This document shows, piece after piece, positions 1 to 5,931 of a stretch of DNA of 64,000 nucleotides. The number at the start of each line of letters is the position of its first letter. Position 1 is the first letter of the stretch. The notes beneath the pieces are model-generated. The model was not told where the DNA came from, ran no database searches, and saw nothing but the letters and a program-made list of their open reading frames with translations. The stretch spans positions 95,647 through 159,646 of the forward strand of contig NZ_JACOFV010000013.1 of assembly GCF_014284255.1 (NCBI RefSeq), given 5' to 3'. Both the position numbers and the translations under genes were made by a program. This DNA comes from Cognatundibacterium jejuense. Its GTDB lineage: Bacteria; Pseudomonadota; Gammaproteobacteria; Burkholderiales; Burkholderiaceae_D.

Positions 1-249
1 GCAGCCTTTTTTTGCGTGGTGTTTAGGATGCTTCTTCGCGCCACAGCAGCCCTTTTTCGCAGCACAGCAACCTTTTTTAGCGGCGCAGCAGCCAGTTTTA
101 GCTGCACAGCAGGCTTTTTTGCCAGCACAAGCTGATTTTGGTGCACAGGCTGCTACTGCTGCAACAGGTGCAGCGGCAATGGCGGATGCGGCAACTACAG
201 AAGCGCCAACAACTTTTTTCAGAGCACTTGTCAGGGATGTAGATTTCAT
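1..249 (-). CDS. Secreted Cys/Lys-rich heptad-repeat protein (C-terminus cut by window edge)
   Basis: Open frame of 83 codons with no stop before the left edge, so the protein is partial. It begins with ATG at 249 behind a good Shine-Dalgarno (CGGAGGAACAT just upstream). Residues 1-33 form a typical Sec signal peptide (Lys near the start, Ala/Val-rich core, AVAA end). After that come CAPKSACAGKK and four near-identical seven-residue units of the form K-x-x-C-C-[AG]-[AK]-K at about residues 44-73 (KACCAAK, TGCCAAK, KGCCAAK, KGCCGAK), then a His/Lys stretch. Paired cysteines plus His suggest a periplasmic metal-binding or metal-buffering protein; small Cys-rich secreted proteins of this sort are often substrates of MNIO (DUF692) enzymes, but the partner genes would lie outside the window. 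The function is inferred from composition only. It is not a recognised named family to me. Confidence 0.75.
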   Translation of the reverse strand, partial: MKSTSLTSALKKVVGASVVAASAIAAAPVAAVAACAPKSACAGKKACCAAKTGCCAAKKGCCAAKKGCCGAKKHPKHHAKKGC

Positions 250-570
250 ATGTTCCTCCGGTTTGATTAAACGAGCCTGTAGCTAGGCTAAATAGGTGAT
301 GCGATTTTTGATGCTACAGTGACTTGGTCGGGCTGCATATGAATAACTTACAAGCTTATTTGAAATTTATTAAAAATAAATAAAATTTAGTAATTTGTAA
401 TTTTTTTGAATAAATACGCTGTTTAATTGTACTTATTTAAATTAATTGCTGGTGCTTTGTTGTTTTTTTTAAAGGTTTTTATACTAAGTTTTTTAAAAAA
501 TTTGCATGATGAATGCTGAAAATTCGTTAAAACGACAGAAAAAGCAGTCGCACCAATAGCTTCAGCATTA
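250..570. other. AT-rich intergenic region upstream of the Cys-rich gene
   Basis: About 320 bp with very high A+T, long A and T runs and no convincing reading frame. It must contain the promoter of the leftward Cys-rich gene, whose ribosome binding site lies at 252-260. I see no clear operator or RNA gene. Confidence 0.5.
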
Positions 571-607
571 AACAAAAAAGGCATGCCGGTGGTGATCAGC
601 ATGCCTT
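571..607 (-). terminator. Rho-independent terminator of the phasin gene
   Basis: Inverted repeat AAGGCATGC (578-586) and GCATGCCTT (599-607), 12-nt loop. Read on the minus strand the stem is followed by TTTTTT, 50 bp beyond the stop codon of the leftward phasin gene at 657. Confidence 0.8.
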
Positions 608-656
608 ATATACTTTTACTCGTGAGGATTTAATAAACTATCATGCAGCGTCAGGT

Positions 657-1655
657 TTATTGACGTACGCGCTTCTTTGCGCCAGTTGCAGGACTTGTTT
701 TGGCCTTAAATGCTGGTCTGCCGCCAGCCTGGGGGAATCCAGGTTTATCTGCTTGTAAGTTTTGTGTCAGCGCCGCTGGAAATTTCACGGCAGATTTTTT
801 TTCGACAACGGGCTTGTTAGAAACTTCCGCCGCCGTATCGGGCACGGATTTGGTTTGCGACGCGCTGGCGTTGGATTTTGGTGTGGTTGAAGTCACTTTG
901 ACTTTTTCGCTTTCTTGTTTTGGCTCACTGGCAACCGCGGTACTTTTTGTAGCTACCACTGGTTTCTCAGTTGTTTTGTTAACGTTCTTAGGGCTTGGCT
1001 TTACGCTAGTTGCGAGCGCTGGCTTGGTTTCTGCGGTAGCCTTGGCGTTTGTTTTATTCGCTGGCTTACTGACTTTTTTGGTTGCCGGTTTAGCTGCAGC
1101 TTTGACCACTGGCTTAGCAAGCTTTTTTACTTCTGGTTCTGTGAGTAAGTTTAATTGCGTATTTGCGGGTGATTTTGCTGTAGCTTTGATCGTCGCTTTT
1201 TTTGTTATTTCTTTAACTTCAGTGATTTCTTTTTTTGGAGCAGGAGTAATGTCGATAATTTCGGCCTTTTCAACTCTCGGGAGTGTCACGGTTTTAGTTT
1301 CCACGACGATGGTAACAGGCGGTGCTGAAAAAGTCTGGGTGTTTCCGACCAGATGCAATAGTTCTTCGCGCAATGTGCTGGAAATCGTTGCTAGTTCTCG
1401 ACCATAAGCCAACAGGTGTTCAATTTCTGGAATCGCATGTGCATGTGCTAGTAATTCATGAGACGCATTTGCCGAAAAAGCTTGTTCAGTTTTGCTTGAA
1501 ACTCTCTCAAATGCCTGTCTTGCCGTTGCAAAATTAAGTGCGATCACTTTTTCTAACCCGCTGAATGCTGTGCTGGAGAACGCTTGGATTGTTGCGAGTT
1601 GCTTCTCTATTTGATCTTGCGTTGCAGCAGAAATCTGATGGTGAATCAAAGGCAT
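657..1655 (-). CDS. Phasin-family protein with a long histone-H1-like Ala/Lys/Pro tail
   Basis: 332 residues. The first ~105 residues are a Phasin_2-type amphipathic helical domain (IEKQLATIQAFSSTAFSGLE, then IALNFATARQAFE), the part that coats polyhydroxyalkanoate granules. From about residue 125 to the end the protein becomes a low-complexity, strongly basic Lys/Ala/Pro/Thr region with many AKP, KPA and KPV units, ending GAKKRVRQ. Pseudomonas PhaF has the same two-part layout, and its tail binds DNA and helps distribute granules to daughter cells; that role here is inference. The start at 1655 is supported by AAGGAGAG eight bases upstream. The gene is monocistronic, with its own terminator at 571-607. 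Ordinary betaproteobacterial phasins are about 180-200 residues (see the second phasin at 2635), so the tail is an extension. Confidence 0.85.
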   Translation of the reverse strand: MPLIHHQISAATQDQIEKQLATIQAFSSTAFSGLEKVIALNFATARQAFERVSSKTEQAFSANASHELLAHAHAIPEIEHLLAYGRELATISSTLREELLHLVGNTQTFSAPPVTIVVETKTVTLPRVEKAEIIDITPAPKKEITEVKEITKKATIKATAKSPANTQLNLLTEPEVKKLAKPVVKAAAKPATKKVSKPANKTNAKATAETKPALATSVKPSPKNVNKTTEKPVVATKSTAVASEPKQESEKVKVTSTTPKSNASASQTKSVPDTAAEVSNKPVVEKKSAVKFPAALTQNLQADKPGFPQAGGRPAFKAKTSPATGAKKRVRQ

Positions 1656-2007
1656 AAATCTCTCCTTAAAGTTGGGGGGGCACTAATGTCGGTAGAATGT
1701 CAGCAAAATATCCGAAGAATGCATAAATAAACATCACGATAATGCATTTTACTATTCTAACTCTGCTTCTTGCCTATCGTCACGTAAATGTTTTGCGGTG
1801 CAGCATAAAAACTCTGTAAGAATGATTTTGGGTAGAAACTTAAAAAGGCAAATGGACAAATGGGCAAATGCTATTCTTCATTTCTCTTACGGCTATTATT
1901 GGGTCTGGCAAGGTAGATAGTCATGTCGATATGGATCAGGCATAAAGCTGAAGAGGTGGTTTGGGCTTAGCCCTCAACAAGTATATTTTTGACGGTTGAC
2001 GAGGTGA
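1656..2007. other. Divergent intergenic region, phasin / pyrophosphohydrolase
   Basis: 352 bp between the leftward phasin and the rightward MazG-like gene; it must hold both promoters. A GAGGTGA ribosome binding site lies just before 2008. No RNA gene or repeat is evident. Confidence 0.45.
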
Positions 2008-2427
2008 ATGGTGGTGGATGAAGAAATGAAAGAAGGCGCGAACGAACATCATGGGCACGGTGGTTTAGATAGTATTCGTGAGCGCTTACGTGTGTTTGCG
2101 GCCGAGCGCCAATGGGAGCAATTTCATACGCCCAAGAATCTGGCTAGTGCGCTGGTGGTTGAAGCTGCTGAATTATTAGAGCCGTTTCAGTGGTTAAACC
2201 ATGGGATCAAAACAGAGCTCGGCGCAGATCAGTATATGGCAGTAAAACATGAAATGGCCGACGTGCTCAGTTATCTGGTGATGTTGGCCGATAAACTTGA
2301 GATTGACCTGGTTTCGGCAACCCACGAGAAAATTACTTTGAATGCGCTGAAATATCCTGTCGACAAGGTAAAAGGAGATGCCCGGAAATATTTGGATTAC
2401 CAAGACGACATCCAACAAAATAAGTAG
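2008..2427 (+). CDS. MazG-like nucleotide pyrophosphohydrolase (dCTPase/RS21-C6 type)
   Basis: 139 residues, the usual size for a single-domain all-alpha NTP pyrophosphohydrolase. The metal-binding signature of the MazG/dUTPase-2 superfamily is present: EAAELLE (residues 52-58, E52 and E55) and EMADV (82-86, E82 and D85), in the ExxE...ExxD spacing. The WEQFHTPKNLASALVVEAAE stretch is typical of the DCTPP1/RS21-C6 branch, which hydrolyses dCTP and modified dCTP to the monophosphate and pyrophosphate, cleaning the nucleotide pool. The first ~20 residues (acidic, His/Gly-rich) precede the fold and may be flexible. The start at 2008 has GAGGTGA upstream. The gene stands alone. Confidence 0.88.
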   Translation: MVVDEEMKEGANEHHGHGGLDSIRERLRVFAAERQWEQFHTPKNLASALVVEAAELLEPFQWLNHGIKTELGADQYMAVKHEMADVLSYLVMLADKLEIDLVSATHEKITLNALKYPVDKVKGDARKYLDYQDDIQQNK

Positions 2428-2525
2428 GACTTACGTAAAACCGCCCCAGCGGCGTTATAGCACCTAGTCGTATCCTTGTACTGTCGTCGTCACCATGCCT
2501 TGCTGGAATAGTTTTGCGTAAGTTC
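2427..2525. repeat. ~99-bp element bounded by 15-bp imperfect inverted repeats
   Basis: GGACTTACGTAAAAC at the left (starting at the last base of the preceding stop codon) is the near-perfect complement of GTTTTGCGTAAGTTC at the right (2511-2525), 13 of 15 positions matching. The interior has no reading frame. The layout is MITE-like or a leftover of insertion-sequence ends; it lies directly after the pyrophosphohydrolase gene, so its left end forms that gene's 3' flank. Confidence 0.55.
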
Positions 2526-2562
2526 GAATAAACGAATGTGTTGATAACTTCAAACATGGATT

Positions 2563-2604
2563 AAAAAACGCCTGATGTAAATGAATGCATCAGGCGTTTT
2601 CTTT
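2563..2604. terminator. Bidirectional terminator between convergent genes
   Basis: Perfect 13-bp stem AAAACGCCTGATG (2565-2577) / CATCAGGCGTTTT (2588-2600), A-run before and T-run after, so it can work on both strands. It separates the rightward pyrophosphohydrolase from the leftward phasin. Confidence 0.88.
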
Positions 2605-2634
2605 CAGTTTCGTACTGCGTCAATAATTCAAAAA

Positions 2635-3213
2635 TTACTTTTTCGCAGATGTACGCGGTGCGGCTTTCGATGCTTGTTGTGTCGCTTGAGAAATTTGTGT
2701 GACTGTGCTGTTCAGATTTGCTTCCATTGTTTCAACAGCTTGTTTTGTTGTCTGGCTCAGTTGTTCGTAGCCAGCACTTGCATTGTTCATTGCAGTTTTA
2801 AAAAAGGATACGAGCTGCTCAGAGCCTGCTGGTGCATTTTTAGACACTTCTTCAAACAAAGCTTGCACTTTACGATTGTTTTCAGCGATTTGCGTTTCTG
2901 CAGCGCTGGTAAATTCGGACTGTGCATTAGATGCAATGCTTGCCAGGTGACGGCTGTATGCCAGCAGCTTTTCAGCTGTTGGTTGTGTATGTGATGATGT
3001 CAGAGTGAAAAATTCCTGTGGATCTTTTGCGGCCAACAGTTGCTTGGTTGTTTCTGCTGACTCTTCCAATGTGCTTTTTACCGCATTCAAATTGAGTTCT
3101 ACGAGCTTTTCTACACTTTCAAATGCTTTTCCGCTCAATGTCGAAAACAGCGCAAGTTGTGCATCGATATTGGCTTTAGTTGCTGCTGAGAATTGTTCTG
3201 GTACAGAAAACAT
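2635..3213 (-). CDS. phaP: Phasin family protein
   Basis: 192 residues, the standard length for a betaproteobacterial PHB phasin. The N-terminus MFSVPEQFSAATKANIDAQL followed by LFSTLSGKAFESVEKLVELN and VKSTLEESAETTKQLL is the classic Phasin_2 (TIGR01841) pattern; the C-terminus is a short Ala/Lys-rich end. Phasins coat polyhydroxybutyrate granules and limit their coalescence. I place the start at 3213 rather than at an upstream in-frame codon because GGGAG lies six bases before this ATG and family members begin here. An upstream pair of 14-bp direct repeats (3298-3367) is a likely regulatory site. It is the second phasin within 3 kb. Confidence 0.92.
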   Translation of the reverse strand: MFSVPEQFSAATKANIDAQLALFSTLSGKAFESVEKLVELNLNAVKSTLEESAETTKQLLAAKDPQEFFTLTSSHTQPTAEKLLAYSRHLASIASNAQSEFTSAAETQIAENNRKVQALFEEVSKNAPAGSEQLVSFFKTAMNNASAGYEQLSQTTKQAVETMEANLNSTVTQISQATQQASKAAPRTSAKK

Positions 3214-3297
3214 AGTGATCTCCCGGAAGTGGAAAGTAAGCAAAAATGTCGCTTATGCGAGTGCTTGTAATGAGTCAAATGGTATTGCTACATTGCA

Positions 3298-3367
3298 TTT
3301 GTGCGTTGCAACGACTCATATTACATTGATTTATAAGACTTAATCAACTTTGATTTGTGCGTTGCAA
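3298..3367. promoter_or_regulatory. Paired 14-bp direct repeats upstream of phasin (putative operator)
   Basis: TTTGTGCGTTGCAA occurs exactly twice, at 3298-3311 and 3354-3367, 56 bp apart, 85-154 bp upstream of the phasin start. A related TTGCTGCACAA follows at about 3375. Phasin promoters in PHB producers are commonly repressed by PhaR, which binds TGC/GCA-rich sites, so these are candidate PhaR-type sites; the identity of the regulator is inference. Confidence 0.45.
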
Positions 3368-3602
3368 GGCGAAGTTGCTGCACAATTTTAATCGTAATAA
3401 TTATTTACATTGATAAAATAAGTACAACATCTTGATTGTAGTTTGCACTTGTTTTATGACAGGATTGTGAACTGAGTTCCCTATGTTAAACTTTTGAACT
3501 GTTAAGATTGATCTTGCAAAATATAAATATCCTGACTGCGTTTTTCTTCGTTAAAAATGCGGTGACTGAATGTTGTTGTTTGGTTACACTTTATTGGCTC
3601 TC

Positions 3603-4046
3603 ATGAAAATACAGGCGAAATCCCGCGAGCATTTCAGGCACTTTCTTCCGATTGCAACTAGATGGATGGACAATGACGCTTATGGGCACGTCAATAACGT
3701 CGTGTATTACAGCTGGTTTGATACGGTCGTCAATCAATTCTTGATAGCCCATCGGGTATTGGACATAGAGCAAAGTCAGGTAATTGGTCTGGTGATTGAA
3801 ACTCAATGTAATTATTTCGCCTCTGTTGCGTTTCCCGATACCATCGTTGCCGGTCTGGCTGTCAGCAAGTTAGGTAACTCCAGTGTTCGCTACGAACTGG
3901 GTATCTTTAAAGAGAATGAATCGCAGGCTTCCGCTCAGGGGCATTTTGTTCATGTATATGTTGACCGTGAACAGCGTCGTCCCGCACCAATTCCTGACGC
4001 CATGCGTCATCTATTAATGTCGATACAAAGTGATAAACATGATTAG
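3603..4046 (+). CDS. Hotdog-fold acyl-CoA thioesterase (4HBT/YbgC-like)
   Basis: About 147 residues from ATG 3603; an in-frame ATG at 3570 would add 11 residues, and neither has a strong ribosome binding site, but relatives begin close to the second. The hallmark of the 4-hydroxybenzoyl-CoA thioesterase family is clear: TRWMDNDAYGHVNNVVYYSW, with the D-x-x-GHVNN-x-x-YY catalytic loop. Substrate is likely a short- or medium-chain acyl-CoA; this cannot be refined from sequence. Its last eight bases overlap the start of the downstream nitroreductase gene, so the two are translationally coupled and probably belong to one pathway or operon. Confidence 0.85.
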   Translation: MKIQAKSREHFRHFLPIATRWMDNDAYGHVNNVVYYSWFDTVVNQFLIAHRVLDIEQSQVIGLVIETQCNYFASVAFPDTIVAGLAVSKLGNSSVRYELGIFKENESQASAQGHFVHVYVDREQRRPAPIPDAMRHLLMSIQSDKHD

Positions 4047-4734
4047 TTCCACCATTCAGCAGTGCGTTGATGAAGTTATCCTTAGCCGTCGTTCTATTCG
4101 CGCATTTTTACCTGACGCATTATCAGAGGAAGATGTACTTAACATACTTGAAGTCGCTCAGCGTGCACCCTCGGGCAGTAATACTCAACCGTGGAAGGTG
4201 TATGCGCTAATGGGGGATAAGCTCAAACAGTTATCCGCAGCGATTTTGGAGGCGCATAATCATCCATCGGCGGATCAACCGCATACTGAAGAATATAACT
4301 ACTATCCGGTAACCTGGGTAAGCCCTTATCTTGAGCGTCGCCGTAAAGTGGGGTGGGATCTGTACGCTTTATTGGGCTTAGGACGTGAAAATAAGCAAGG
4401 CATGCACGCGCAACATGGCCGCAATTACGCTTTCTTTGATGCACCAGTTGGTTTGATCTTCACGATAGATCGCATTATGGAGCGGGGTTCCTGGCTGGAT
4501 TACGGTATGTTTCTGCAAAATATTATGATCGCTGCTAAAGCGCGTGGGCTTGATACCTGCCCGCAAGCAGCATTTACCCAATATCACAAGATAATTAGTG
4601 AAAAATTGCACTTGCCAGCGAATGAAATGTTGGTGTGTGGAATGGCCTTGGGTTACGCGGATAAGAGCAAAATTGAAAATACTTTGGTGACCGAACGCGA
4701 TGACGTGCAACACTTTGTGACCTTTGTGAAGTAA
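4039..4734 (+). CDS. Nitroreductase family flavoprotein
   Basis: 231 residues from ATG 4039 (a GTG three codons upstream at 4030 is the alternative). The N-terminal SRRSIRAFLPDALSEEDV and QRAPSGSNTQPWKVYAL are the typical FMN phosphate-binding motifs of the NfsB/PnbA nitroreductase family; the C-terminal part GLDTCPQAAFTQYHKII, ALGYAD is also conserved. Such enzymes reduce nitroaromatics, quinones or enones with NAD(P)H using FMN, as cytoplasmic dimers. Start and stop codons overlap with the preceding thioesterase gene (ATGATTAG), which suggests coupled translation. The physiological substrate is unknown. Confidence 0.9.
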   Translation: MISSTIQQCVDEVILSRRSIRAFLPDALSEEDVLNILEVAQRAPSGSNTQPWKVYALMGDKLKQLSAAILEAHNHPSADQPHTEEYNYYPVTWVSPYLERRRKVGWDLYALLGLGRENKQGMHAQHGRNYAFFDAPVGLIFTIDRIMERGSWLDYGMFLQNIMIAAKARGLDTCPQAAFTQYHKIISEKLHLPANEMLVCGMALGYADKSKIENTLVTERDDVQHFVTFVK

Positions 4735-4844
4735 TCTCTTTCTTCAATAAATTGCGCTAAGCCTTTAATTATCTTGCGATTTTTCGGATATTTGCTACAC
4801 TCCATTTAAATTTTTGGCACATTTTATTCGAGGAGTTGTTGATA

Positions 4845-5873
4845 GTGAAATTTGCCCGTCAAGCTTTTGTTTTTTCTTTTGCAGTATTGCTGCCCATGTC
4901 GGTATTGGCGGTCAATGCTGACAATACATCACGTTCAAAACACGCAGCGCCCAAAAAACATGTGGTACATAAAAAAATAACATATGCCGCAGGTACGCAG
5001 CCAGTAAAGCGTTATGTCTTGGTGCATGGTAAACGACGTCTGGTGACTCAAAAAGCCACCCTTGCACCGGTGGCCTTAGATAAACCGAGCTTTGGTGATG
5101 CTGAAGGTTTGAATCACTCCAAGGATCCTTTATCACTTCAATCTAACGTCGCTTATGTCGTTGATCAGGCCAGTTCTAAGGTGCTGTTTGAAAAAAATCC
5201 TGATGTTTCTTTACCTATCGCCTCGATTACCAAGCTCATGACCAGCTTGGTTGTGGTTGAAGCGAATCAGGACATGAATGAAGAAATTGAAGTCACGACC
5301 GATGATATTGATAAAGAAAAAGGTACTGGTTCACGTTTAAAAATTGGAGCAAAACTCTCTCGTGCCGATATGTTGCATATCGCTCTCATGAGCTCAGAAA
5401 ATCGCGCAGCTTCCGCGCTGGGACGTAATTATCCGGGTGGGCGTGAGGCGTTTGTCTCAGCAATGAATGCGAAAGCACGTCAGTTAGGGATGACTGATAC
5501 CCACTATGTTGATTCAAATGGGTTGTCTAGTCAGAATCGGGCCAGCGCAAAAGACTTGGTGAAATTAGTGAATGCTGCTTACCAATTCCCGATTATTCGT
5601 CAATATTCGACCGATTCTAAATATGTTGTGAATCCCGGTGGATCGTCTTTGGAATATGGTTCATCGAATAAACTAGTTTCAAATCCTTCATGGGAAATCG
5701 GTTTGCAGAAGACGGGTTTCATCAATGAAGCAGGACGCTGCCTGGTGATGCAAGCGATGATAGAAGGGCGTGCGGTGGTCATGGTATTCCTCGATTCCAA
5801 AGGGAAATATTCACGCTTGGCGGACGCTGGTCGTATCAAAAAATGGCTGGAAACAACGAAGCCTCAACTTTGA
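4845..5873 (+). CDS. pbpG: D-alanyl-D-alanine endopeptidase (PBP7-type, peptidase S11)
   Basis: About 342 residues from GTG 4845, chosen because AGGAG (4831-4835) is nine bases upstream; TTG codons at 4836 and 4839 are too close to it. A signal peptide (KFARQAFVFSFAVLLPMSVL AVNA region) is followed by a basic His/Lys-rich linker (about residues 30-70) and a penicillin-binding S11 domain. All three active-site motifs are present: S-x-x-K as SITK (about residues 127-130), S-x-N as SEN (184-186) and KTG (289-291). PBP7 family members cleave D-alanyl-meso-DAP cross-links in peptidoglycan, acting in the periplasm in cell-wall remodelling. The gene is followed by a strong bidirectional terminator shared with glnE. 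Confidence 0.9.
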   Translation: MKFARQAFVFSFAVLLPMSVLAVNADNTSRSKHAAPKKHVVHKKITYAAGTQPVKRYVLVHGKRRLVTQKATLAPVALDKPSFGDAEGLNHSKDPLSLQSNVAYVVDQASSKVLFEKNPDVSLPIASITKLMTSLVVVEANQDMNEEIEVTTDDIDKEKGTGSRLKIGAKLSRADMLHIALMSSENRAASALGRNYPGGREAFVSAMNAKARQLGMTDTHYVDSNGLSSQNRASAKDLVKLVNAAYQFPIIRQYSTDSKYVVNPGGSSLEYGSSNKLVSNPSWEIGLQKTGFINEAGRCLVMQAMIEGRAVVMVFLDSKGKYSRLADAGRIKKWLETTKPQL

Positions 5874-5902
5874 TGCTCTGATGTTCTGCGATGTGCAGAC
5901 GA

Positions 5903-5931
5903 AAAAAACCGGACGCTGATCCGGTTTTTTT
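5903..5931. terminator. Bidirectional terminator, pbpG / glnE
   Basis: Perfect 11-bp stem AAAAAACCGGA (5903-5913) / TCCGGTTTTTT (5920-5930) with a 6-nt loop, A-run on the left and T-run on the right. It serves the rightward pbpG-like gene and, read the other way, the leftward glnE whose stop codon touches its edge. Confidence 0.9.

Noticed and set aside
700..1407. Long rightward frame opposite the phasin gene
   Set aside because: It is the complement of the low-complexity Lys/Ala/Pro codons of the tailed phasin, which has a ribosome binding site and terminator; the rightward frame has neither.
3005..3343. Rightward frame opposite the phasin gene at 2635-3213
   Set aside because: It is the complement of a well-supported phasin and its promoter; no ribosome binding site or family match.
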